From positions 14,563,522 through 14,627,521 of the forward strand of contig OY855913.1 in assembly GCA_963693305.1 (NCBI GenBank): a stretch of DNA of 64,000 nucleotides, read 5' to 3'. The notes under the pieces are model-generated. The model was given only the letters and a program-made list of their open reading frames with translations, ran no database searches and was not told the DNA's origin. Below, piece by piece: positions 12,851-24,800 of this stretch (its first letter is position 1; every line of letters starts with the position of its first letter). The stretch comes from Meandrina meandrites. Its lineage: Eukaryota > Cnidaria > Anthozoa > Scleractinia > Meandrinidae. The position numbers and the translations under genes are program-made.

Positions 12851-15800
12851 AGTTTTATTTAAAACGCCCAAAAGAATTGCAATGTTTGAGCTCCCCAGCT
12901 TTTTTCGTTGACGCATATCGACTACGATATTCGTGGTAAATGGTATATGAGCTCATATACCATTGCGAATTTCTAGTTTTTAATAAGAGCATATATACCA
13001 TGGACCACAAATGTTGTAGGTGTACGCGTCAGCGGGAATAGCCGGGGAGCTCAAATGTTACAATTCATTTGGGTGTTTTTAATAAAACAATTATTCCACT
13101 CGCGCTTGTTGAATATGAGATAGTTAAAACCAACTCATATCCAACGTGCGCTTGTGGAATGATTGTTAAATGTTTATTGTAAATATTTCTTTTGGACACT
13201 TTTCTTACTGTCCTAACAATAATAACTAGTTTTCGTTGCACTTTATAAGCATATTAGCTGTCAAATTCAAATAAGTTTTTTATTCATAAGAAAACATTAG
13301 CAACTGATTTAATGGCGACATCCAAAACATTTTTGCTGATTAAAAAGTATTGTCTGATTTCCATAATTGCTTCGACACTAATGATTACTACGTTATTAAT
13401 GCCTGTGTGTTCATTACAGATCGAAGTCCCCAGTAAAAAAGAGGCGAAGTAATGAAACAAATGACACCATGGAGTTTCAAGGAAGTGGCTTTCCATTTGA
13501 GTAAGTAAATCTTTCATGGAATTAGCGACATTTCAGTTGTTCATTTCTTTTTGCAAATCCTTGTTCCGAGTTGGGAACTGGGTCATAGCCACTATATATC
13601 CCGCTATTTATAAAGGCGCCGGATATTCGCCTTTATGTCGTTGTCGTTCAGCTGCAGTAAGGCTGCAAAACCAGGGTTATGACAGGAATTTGTTACGGTA
13701 TTACCCGTCCTGTTCCATCCCGTCCCGTTCCGTCCCGTTTTACAAAGTCACGTTGGGTAGGCTCTCCACTAGTGTGGCCCACAGTAGTGGAGAGCCTACC
13801 TAAAGTGACTTTTTAACTGGAACTGACAACTACTGAGTAATCTTTTAAGGGTGAGGGTAATCTTTTTGGCGATTGATTTTTGCTTTGAACTACCGGGGCA
13901 AGGTGTATTGATGCAAATTTCCTTCCCTGTTGTGGCAATGGCATTTAATGTGGAACTATCAACTCTCTTCCGCCCCCCCCCCCCCCCCCCCCCCGTGTCA
14001 CTTATTTGCCACACCGACAATTTTCCGATAATCAAAAACTCATCGTCAGCGTGCCTCGGTTCAATTTCCTCAGTGCGACAAACAACATAAGGCTTTTGTT
14101 TCAAAATGTGATGAGGAATTTGAGACGGTACAATAGACCATGTCTTGATACGGAAAGGGCAAAGCCAACTGCAGTGACTGTGACGCAATGCTATTACAAT
14201 AGAATAATAGAAATAAAGAAATAATAGAAATAAAGAGAACTGGAAAGGAAGCAAAAAGAAAAGTAAGACAGATTATTTGTATAGGTAATAGCACGAGTTG
14301 TAGTAGTATTTGGAAATAATACCGCGAGTAATATTTCAAAATTGTCTAAAATATCACGAGCCGCTTCAGCGAGTGATATTTTGGACAATTTTGAAATATT
14401 ACAAGCCGGTATTATTTCCAAATACTACTACAACTCGTGCTATTATTTGTTTATAATACAAGGCAAATATCTAATCCTACCCGAGTAACTTAATACGATG
14501 ATCGTAGCTCGTAACAGATGTCATAAAATCTTCGTTTTGAACGTTTAAGCAACAAAGTCCTCTTTTCAGCTCAGTTACACCACACAAAAGTAATTTGCTC
14601 TCCATATTCCTAGTTTTTTGTGCACTTTGACGGCTAATCCCATTGAAATGTCCACATGTCCAAACGCTAAACGACAGAATTGTTCGCCATCTTGCTTGTC
14701 TTGTTGGCACTTGCCATATTTGGAAGAAAGTAGTATTTCAAGCCCTTGAAATACTACTCTTTTCCAAATATTGAAAGTCAAACCCTTGAAATACTACTCT
14801 CTTCCAAATATGGCAAGTATTTAAAATAAATACAGTTCGTTTTAACCAATCAGCGTTCAGAAATTTTTCAGCCTGTATTATAAACTTGTAAAAACCTTCC
14901 CGTTTGGATCCATTTCCCCATTGCCTTGAGGAAAGAGATGTAGTATCTTCATTCATGTCTTACAGATCTGTCACAGATCAATACGAACTTGCCACTCACA
15001 CGGTTAAGGTGCGTCGAAGTGGAATGTTGAGTGACGTCAGTGTATTGTGGGATATGAGTAACAGTAGCATGGTAACAGGAAGTGCTCAAAGTGAGTTGGT
15101 GACTAATAAACTCAAGATAGAACGGCTTCCATCCATCAACTGCTTCAACAAGGTGAGTGGCCGTACCTTTGATGGGCAAAGACACGTTAGGTTTGGTGAT
15201 TCTTGTCTGTAAACTTGCAAATGACAATGAAATAGTCATTTCGCCAGCTAAATGACGAACAAACATCATTTTTGAGCGCTGTAGACTGTGTTATTCATAA
15301 AGAAGTCAAGTGTTGCACGATACAATCCCGGGTACAATCTGATTCAATCTTGCTATCTTGGGCCTTCTGTGTTCCATTTGTGTCTTAAATTACTTGGCAC
15401 TTTCATTCAGTTTTGAAGTCAGTTTGTATGCAACAAAATCAGCTGTAAAATAGTGCGATCGTATTTTAACATTAGTTCTGAACCTCTTCCTGGAATAAAC
15501 GGCCCGTAAATGACGTAAGTGTTTCCAAGACAAAAGGAGCAGATGAGGCTGCACCAATCGCTAGGATTGGAACAGACCATGGATACCTAACCACTACACA
15601 GAGTGTTTCATTTACCCTCACAAACGTCTTTAAAATCTCCAGGTACTTTGCACCATTATGAAAATTGGAAATCGCACACGCGATAACTTTCCATATTCTA
15701 GAGTTACATTTGGCAGTAGATATCTTCTCTTATCCCCCTCTATATTCACAATAATTGGCAACACAACTACAGCCGACTTGCTTGTAAACTTATTTTAGTT

Positions 15801-18800
15801 TTTTAAATGTATTTCATGTTTTTTTTCTTAATTTTCAACACGTAGCAATCAGATGCCAATCAAATGCTGTCAGCTTTGAGATACTTCGAGCGCGCTATAA
15901 AAGTGACCCCCAACAGTAGTAAATCAGGGGGGCCCAAGGAGAGCTTCAATTGGGGGTTCGTAGAAATGGCTTCGTTAGGGAACTGTCTGGTGTGCATCTG
16001 TCGGACCCTCCTGGAGATTATCAAGAAGGAGCCTCGACTTATCAGAGTCAAATCACCCACATACATTGTAGGTTAGTCACCATTACGTATTTTCTAATCC
16101 AGTAGCGTCGAGGTGTCGCTAGCAGTCCGCCTTTCGTTTTATCAGAAACAAATCTATTTTAACGGTTACTTTAGAAGGATCGACACCTTCAAACAGCCAA
16201 GGTTAACTTCCAAATATGTTACTAAGAAAATACCTCAACCTAGTCTACACAGTCACTGTATCTCGTGACGTTGTTTTCCTTTCTTTGTGTAACAACCTCC
16301 AAGCACGCAAAAGTTCGGGACACCGTAAGGGTCATTTTTAAGCATTTAGTATTTTCAATTACTATTTGTAAATTAGTACCTTTAATTTTGTAGCATGACC
16401 CCACAAGCGAGAACTTCATTTTACATTGTGTATAAATCAAAGTGTTGCGGTGCGGTGCGGTGGCGGAAACGTTGGTTTTGTACTCATTTGACAACAACAC
16501 TGATGTGAAATCAAATACAGTAAACATAGTTATAGTCATCTTGGAAGGGAAAAGGAAAAGCACCGTAATTTTATAATACGAAATTTTCTTTGATTTTTAG
16601 GCGATCTTCATGGTAATTTCCGTGATTTGGTTTGTTTTGAGAAGGTTTTATGGCGCATGGGCCCAGTTCTCACACCCGCTAGTTTCATGTTCCTGGGGGA
16701 CTATGTTGATCGAGGGGAGAATGGAGTAGAGGTATGGTTTTGAGCGAGATAAAAATGGGTAAAAACAATATATTTTGTAACGTTTTGTTAATTGCACAAG
16801 AATTTGTACACCATTTATGTTTCGTATTAACCTTAAAAGTATTTTAGGCGTGCTTATAGGGTGCACGTGTTTTAAATCCCCAGGGGATATTAGGCTATTT
16901 AAGGTTTTGTTAGTTATGCAAAAGCCACACGAAGGTATGTCGGCTACTGAACAAGCGAGCGTTCCCGTTTCGAACTCAGAATTCTACAACGCGGGAGGTC
17001 CTGTTCATGCGACTGCTTCATGATCTACGGGTACGACTTTGTCCAACGCCCAGTGTCCTAAATATATTGACACTTTAATGAAGTCATTTATTATTTATTA
17101 TTATTATTATTTGTTATTGGAAGGTACAGTTCGCCTTCTAAGATACTTATGAGTTTTAAGCCGAAGATAACACGGTGTTCGTTTTGCAATATTCAGTAGC
17201 ATTGTTGCTTCGTGGAAATAAGAATTGTATCAGGTCTTTTAGTTTTGTTTGTTGTGTATTAACATTCGTAAACAATGTGCTGTTTAGTACAAGTGTATAC
17301 ATAAGGCAAATTAACTTCAAATAACTTTAACTTTGATTACCTTTAATTAAAAAATAATAACTTGTTTTCTGTGATGAAAAAAGCTTGAATTGAATTAGTG
17401 TCAACGAATTTGTCTCTGTCTGTCTGTCATTTTATGTGAAGAACATCGCCCATCAAGTACCATGCTATCCTAATTTTTCCCTTGTTTATGCACTTGTTGA
17501 GAGCAGTTGGTACTAAATCCGAAAATACGTACTCATGACCTGGTAGTGTCCTCGACTTCTCATGAGTGATAAGATGGTGTTGTTTTGTTCCCTGCAGGTT
17601 GTCGCATACCTGTTTGCTCAGAAAGTTTTAGCTCCATCAAAGTTTTTCCTAATACGTGGCAACCACGAGATTAGAGACATTCAGAAAATGTTTACCTTTC
17701 ACAGGTAAGTCACAAGCGGCCAGTAATAAGGGGCCTTTTGTATTGACACAAAATTACTGTGGCTTGAGCCTGGTATTAAAACAAAGGACATAAGACCTAA
17801 AATCACGGAGACCAGCAAACAAGGATTCTGCAACTTAATAATTTGAAGCGCTTATTTTTCTAGTGCTTTATCAAAGATAAGAACTGTGAAGAATTTTACT
17901 GTTGCTTCTTTGTTTTTGGCGTCTTGTTGGAGAGGATCTTTCGATGCGATGACAGTAGCAAGGCGCAGTGGTTTATAATAGAATTAATCGTACAGTTGCA
18001 CGTTGTTAGAAGTTTGGCTAACAACCACTGTTGTTTTTTTTATGTGTCCTGGATGTTAGTGAATGTATACAAAAGTTTGGCGTCGATCTAGGCGAGGAGG
18101 TGTGGGGAGCAGTTAATGCCATTTTTGATGTTCTACCACTAGCTGCTATTGTAGACAATAAGGTAAACCCTTGACTGGCGTCAATACATGTTGCTGATGT
18201 AAACTGTTGTAGTAAGTTATGAGAGTCCAGTAAATCCAGAAATCTGGAAGCGTGACCATTACTACAATCATCAACGTGGAAATTAATGTCTCCTAACAAT
18301 AGATGACTTCCACTAGATAAAGCTAAACGTTCAAGCAACTCAGAGAATTCACTGAAAACGTAGTCACAGTTTTAGAACTCCTTGAAACAGCACTAAAACA
18401 TTAAAACGTCCACTTTACCCTAACTGATATATGATTGGAAATAAGTGCCCCCGTCTTCTATTAAGCCCCGTCTCTATTTACCCCCCCCCCCCCCCCCTCC
18501 CTTTCAAAAAAATAAGGCCCGGGGGCTTAAAGAGCTTTCACGGTATTTATCTTCTTGAATGTTTAAGTTCACAGCTAATGTTAAGTTAAATTTTGGATGA
18601 AATGCTAATTAAACCGACCATTCAAATGAAATAGGCCTTATCCATGATAACGTCATATGCTCAAAATTCACCACCAAGCCTCGTCAGTAAGACACTACCT
18701 CTCTGGAACCTCTATTTTCATTCGACCGCTGTAAACACTACCTCTATTGTTATTCAGGGCTATGGGCGAATTGATTCTCAAACCTCTGCAACGTGCAGGT

Positions 18801-21800
18801 ATTCTTTTCATCTTTGCTGCTTTGGGAATTCGTTCATGATAAAATTTACAAGTTTACATTTTCAAAACGAGGCTTAGTGGTGAAGCTAGCCAGTCTGAAG
18901 TAAACATGCATAAGAGCTCTTGCGTTCTTTTATTTCTTGCTAAATTCACTTTAGACCAAGAAGTTGGTTTTCAAAACACTAGCTGTAAAATGATTCACCG
19001 CCAGCGTAAAAATAAAAACAAGCGTTCTTGCCCCCACAAGGGAGGGTAAAGAGCGTTTGTTGATCTATTTTTATGACATCGGTTTATGCCAAAGCATTTA
19101 AACCGAGTAATTTTCTTGTTGCTTTGTTTCGATGGTTTCATCAACTAGTTGCCAGTTTTTGTTTGCACAGCATAAAACTATTATATATTCCACTGTCGTT
19201 CGGGACTTGTTCTACGAAGGTCTGTGGAGTAACTGAAAAATAACATGTAAACTTAGAACTGTGTTGTTTGTGTTTTTAGATCTTTTGTGTTCACGGGGGG
19301 ATTCCGCTGCCCAGTCAAGGTGGTGGGCTTGTCTCTTCTATCGACAATATTCCCAGTGTTCTATTCGACCCGGAGAAGCAAAGCGACCTGGCCTGGGAGC
19401 TCATGTGGGGCGATCCTTTGCGGTAATTGCTTCTTTAAACTAATCAGTAAAAGTTCGTAAAAAGATTTTATTGACTCAAAATCCTTGTCTTGCCCTAGTT
19501 TAAAATAACGTTGGTTAACTCTAAAAATTAGTTCACAACTATTATTCTACCACGATTTCGACAGAGCAATTTCCATCTGTTTCGATTCCAACTGTACTTT
19601 AAGCCTTTTAGGAATGAAGTGAAGGAAATTATATATTCATCCCTCAACCTCGGTGTGATATCTTATGTATTTCCAAGCCGCCTTGTAGGTAGGCTCGATT
19701 TCCAGCCGCTTTTTCTGGAAAATGAGCCCACGGTCATCCCCCCGAAAGTCACTTCTCGGGGAGGAAAGACCGAACACGAGAGGACGGCGGAAATCGAGCC
19801 TACCTTGTAGGCTACTTCCACTAAATCAATACTTGAATATAAAATAAATATCGAATACTGCTTAGGTGTCTCCAAGCAATGATATTCTGAATTTGATAAG
19901 AAAGTAGTTCATTTCCTCTTAACATCTATTTCATTGTTCGCTTTGAACTAAAAAAAAATCTAAAGCATCTATTGGTACCCTATTTCAATTAAATTGCTAG
20001 GTAACCCGGCGTGATTATACCAAATGACAAGAAAAAATTTCAAACCTCGTCACCGCGGTGACGATTTGTACAAGGATCACTGCCATATAACGAACGTGAT
20101 GCCACTGCAGCAGAAAAAACAGGCATTCCTTAGATTCTCGTTTTAATGAATATCGTCATCGCTCGTCAATAAGTTGGACTGGAATCCCTCGTCATCGTTC
20201 TCACTGTCACTTGTTGGTGATAGAGGTCCATCCTCGCTGCTTGGTGTCCCCGCACGCTTTGGCCGGGTGAGTCGTTCTAGAAAGTTACCTGCAGGGCCAT
20301 CTCCATTCAAGGCTTCTTTACTGTTATGGATACCGTACATGAAGTAAATAGCCATACCTTCAAGGATAAAACATATAAAGCTGTTCACTCTCAAGCCTCC
20401 CAGAAAGAAACCCCCCTCTCTCCCCCTCCCCAGTATACGTTTTCAAATCTCGGACGCAAATATTCCTCTCATAATAAGCGACGAGTCAAGATAGATGCCA
20501 TTATTTAAAGTACGCTCTCAAGGTCTAAGGTCTTATCTTCTTGTACCTTTTGGCAAAAAGGTAGTTGCAGTTTTCAGTCTCGTGTTAAACATCATTTTGA
20601 ATACATTCTTTTTGTAGTCTGCAGTAGAACGTGGTCGGCTTTTAACTATTTACGCGGTTTTAAACTATTTTAACGTTTCAGTCATTTATAAGTGAAACAA
20701 GCAAATGCAAAAGTGTCTCTGTTTGTTAAATTGTAATGCAGCGTGAGCCGTTTTCTTTCAATGGTTGTAATCTATCTCAGTCAATAAATGGGGGTAGTTT
20801 GCGTCAACTTGTTTCACACAAAGTCACTAACTACATCATGCAAAAAACATTGAGACACACTCACCAATAAACATCCAAGCAGCAAACCGGGCCCAGGTCC
20901 ACCGAGACAGATTAGTCAGGAGGTAGATATTGGTTAAAATACTGGTCAGCGGAACAAACGGAGTGCATGGCACTGCGTGAAGAATTCTCATCCGCTTTGT
21001 TGGCAGCAGGAACAATAGCACCAAGGAGAGGATACTTATAAGCGCCATTAGACAAGAGACGAATATGACGACAGGATTCAGTTGGGTAATATGGTACAAA
21101 CCGCTACCAGGAGATACGGTCATACAGAAACCATAAACAGCAAACAGAAGACACGCTGATGCAATCCCGGCCATGCGATGAGTTTCCTCGCTTGGCTTCT
21201 CGCCAAACCTGGATCGCAAGTCTGTTTTAGCTTTGTACATTGTTGAGGATTTAGAGAATCGTTTCTTTATCCCTTCATTTATCCTTCCACAGCAAGTGAT
21301 GGTTTCATCCTCCGTCGTGTCGTCGTCATCTTCACCATCTGTTTGAAATTCCGATAAAGGTAACGGTCTGTAGCGCTCTAGTAAAACAGCTAAGGATACT
21401 GCAGTATACGCCATGAGTGTTCCAATAGACAGCATCTCAACCAGGTCATTGAGGTCCAAGAATAAAGCAATACTTGCTGCGCTGATGCCGAAAATTAATG
21501 CAGCTCTCAAAGGGATCCGTGTGCTGTTACTAACCTTTGCTAGACTTTGAAATAAAAGGCCATCATTTGCCATGGCGTAAATTAAGCGAGTTCCAGCATA
21601 AGAGAAAGCTAATATGGCGGTTGACATTCCAAAGAAACCTCCAATGGCGACAAAATATTTGCCAATATGAAAACCCGTGTAGCTGAATGCGTCAGTCAGT
21701 GGACTGTAAAAGCTGAGTTTTTTGTACGGAATAATAAGCGTCAATATTGCTGCTGTGATGAGGTAAATGAAAACACCTATGTACGTGCTCACAGCATTGG

Positions 21801-24800
21801 CAAACGGGACAACTCGTCGAGGATTGTTTGTCTCCTCACTAGCAGAGTTAATGATATCAAAGCCGAGAAAAGCGAAATAAGAAAGAGATGCACCTTTCAT
21901 GATGCCATCAAATCCATACGGAGCAAATCTTTCAAGTGTTTCCCAATTAGTCGTGTCCATAAAGTAAAATCCGGAAAGTACAACGAACAAAACGACCAAC
22001 AGATTGACCAGAGTCGCAAATCGCATGAACAAGGCCGGTTTTCGTGGCCCAGTTGCGGCAAGAACAGTGCAAATAATGATGATGATAAAAGCTGTGAAGT
22101 CTGGAAACTGACGAAATCCTTTCACGCTCCAATGAGCCACATTTTCCGTCATGTACTTTGAAATTCGGTCGCCGCTAACAGAGTTTAAAAACTTGCTAAA
22201 TTGATTTCCCAACAGTGCGCTAGCGAGAACGTTTTCCAAAATAAGGTTCCATCCTATTATAAAAGCCCATATCTCTCCCAGAGCGAGATACGTATACACA
22301 TATGACGATCCTGTCTTCGAGACTCGAGCGGCGAACTCGGCGTAACACAGCGAAGACAAAATCGCCGGGACCGCTGCTATCACGAGAGAAATTACAATGG
22401 CTGGTCCAGCTGTATCTCGAGCTATTTGTCCTGTGGCCACGTACAATCCAGGCCCTAGCATGGATCCCATACCCAGCAATATGACATCCAGTACAGTTAA
22501 ACACCGGTTGAATAATGTGTCTTCGTCTGTTAGATTGTTCCTTCGTGAGCGGAACAGAAGTTTTAAAAAGTTGATGCAACTCATGTCGGATGCCTAATTA
22601 GCTTTTAGTCAAACGATGAACGCAGAATTCTTAAACTTGCACTCCTGGGTGAAACAGTTCTTTATCCGACGATCATTTGTCAACTTGTCGTTAGTATATT
22701 AGGCGATTTGGACCTCTTGTCTGCATTCTTCCCACTCGAAACTTGCTGCTCAGACAACGACTTCTGGTGGAAAAAAGAACATTCAAGGACCCGGCTCAAA
22801 CGATATAACTCTCTTTTCGATTGCTCGCTTGATATCGCACAAGCAATCACGCTCTGTCTCTGCTCCGCTACACTTAATTATTCTTCTCTAACAATTGTGC
22901 AAAAATTAACTTTCAAATTAGTTGTATTACGTGTCAGCGCCGTTGTTATTTTAGTTTGTTTTGTTGACCCTGTTCAAGCTCTACCGGTGTCTGTGTAAAT
23001 GTTCGCGGAAACACTCTTTCATCATGACTCACTACCTTCAGTTTTAGGCGTTTACACTGTAACATAAAAAGAAATATTTGTTCTACCAAAACAAACCTGA
23101 CTGGCTAAGTTACTTAAGGGAAGGAGCATATTATTTTTAATCTAACCTTATCTTTTGTTTAAAATTATATTGCGCCCGTTATTCAAATGAGAGTGTTAAT
23201 GTATTGGTGACGTTCTTGATCAGTCAGTGATATTCCAACCAATAGACAGTTCTTATTGTGACGTCATTTATTTCTTTTCCCGTTTATTTGACAAATTACA
23301 CAATAAGCAAATAGTGTGATAAAGAACTTTGAACAAACAGTTTGAATGCTTACGAAGCGAAAATAAAGTATTTTACTGTGGAGGTTGTGTTAGTGCAAAT
23401 CCACTCCAATTCCTCGGTATTGATTAAATTTTCCGACTTCTGCGAAGTCTGATAAAAGAAGATCTAGGAACTGAAATAGTCGAAGAAAACAGACATCTCT
23501 ATACGTTCCTATGCGTTTGCTTCACTTTCTTCCTCAACAGGGACATCTGAGGTTAGCCGGGCAGAAAATTCTATACTGATATTTGTCAGTGTGGGATCTT
23601 TGTACCGCTGTATCATCAGTACTTAGACAGTCGCCTCCGTCGGGCTAACCCGTCACCGCGTCACGCCCAAGGTTTAGGCTGAGGGCGGGAGATGACTGAT
23701 AGGCAACGAACACGCTCAGGCACCTGAAGAGGAACGTCTGTTGAATCAGGCTAAAAAAAACCCTTCGGGAATGCAGATTTTTTTACTTTTGTTACAACGG
23801 TGTGAAACAGCAGGCAATAAAATCGGCTACCTGTAAACTGAATAAGATTTAAGCTGATCATAATCGCTGACGTTGTAGGTCAGAGGATGTTAACTCTGAA
23901 GTGGTGGAGCAACTCAAAAAAAACGAAGGATTCGTTGCCAACAAAAGGCGAAGTACTGCTCATCTGTTCAGGTGGGTTTGACATGTTGTGATTATCTTGC
24001 ATGACGTATATGTTCGCGATCTTACCTGAAGTGAATATCAGATTCCGAATTAAGAGATCTTAAGAGTACGAGCCGTAGGCGAGGGATTCCTCAGTCATTT
24101 GAGGGAGCGAATTGACTTGCTAGGATCTTTATCAAAGTATAAAAAATGGAAACATTGGCTTAATTCTTTTATGTAACTGCTTGATTATAAAAATGCGAAG
24201 GAACGAGGCTATCACAACATATTTTATTCGCACGCGCTGAAAATTTGACGCGTTCTGGGGCTGGGAGATAAATTTTGACGCGAAAAGCGCTGGCATATTT
24301 GTTGGTAGTAGTTATAACCCCCATGTGCAACATTAAAAATCAAAAAGAACACTCGACAAGACTTGTATGAAATAACTATGAGAACGCCGAATGTATGTTC
24401 TTAAAAAATCAGACACACTTTCAGATTCACCTCCTCCTTGCTTGTAGATAATGTTACTCTTTTTTAGAATTTTCACTTTTTTCCCCGTGAAAAACACGTG
24501 GGCCGGCAGGCTAAACAAGTGGATGAATATCGTTATGTGATTGGCTATTTCCTGGCTCTTCTGGGTTTCCCTAGAGGAATTAGTAATAACGTATATACAA
24601 GGTATATGCACATAAAACAAGTTTTGATGTTTTGCTTCAATTCGCACCATGATCCGTGCTTAGTTCATTGCTTGTACCAGTTCCTTTTCTGTGTTGTTTT
24701 ATAGCGCGGACGCCTTAGACGCTTTCTTGGAAAGGAATCAACTTACTCACGTAGTCAGGGCGCATGAAGTGCAGCAAGCTGGTTTCCAGGTTAGTTTATA

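Noticed and set aside
14070..14421. Hydrophobic minus-strand ORFs (Phe/Leu/Tyr-rich) as membrane proteins
   Set aside because: They are read from A-rich GAAATAAAGAAATAATAG repeats and a foldback element; the apparent membrane segments are compositional.
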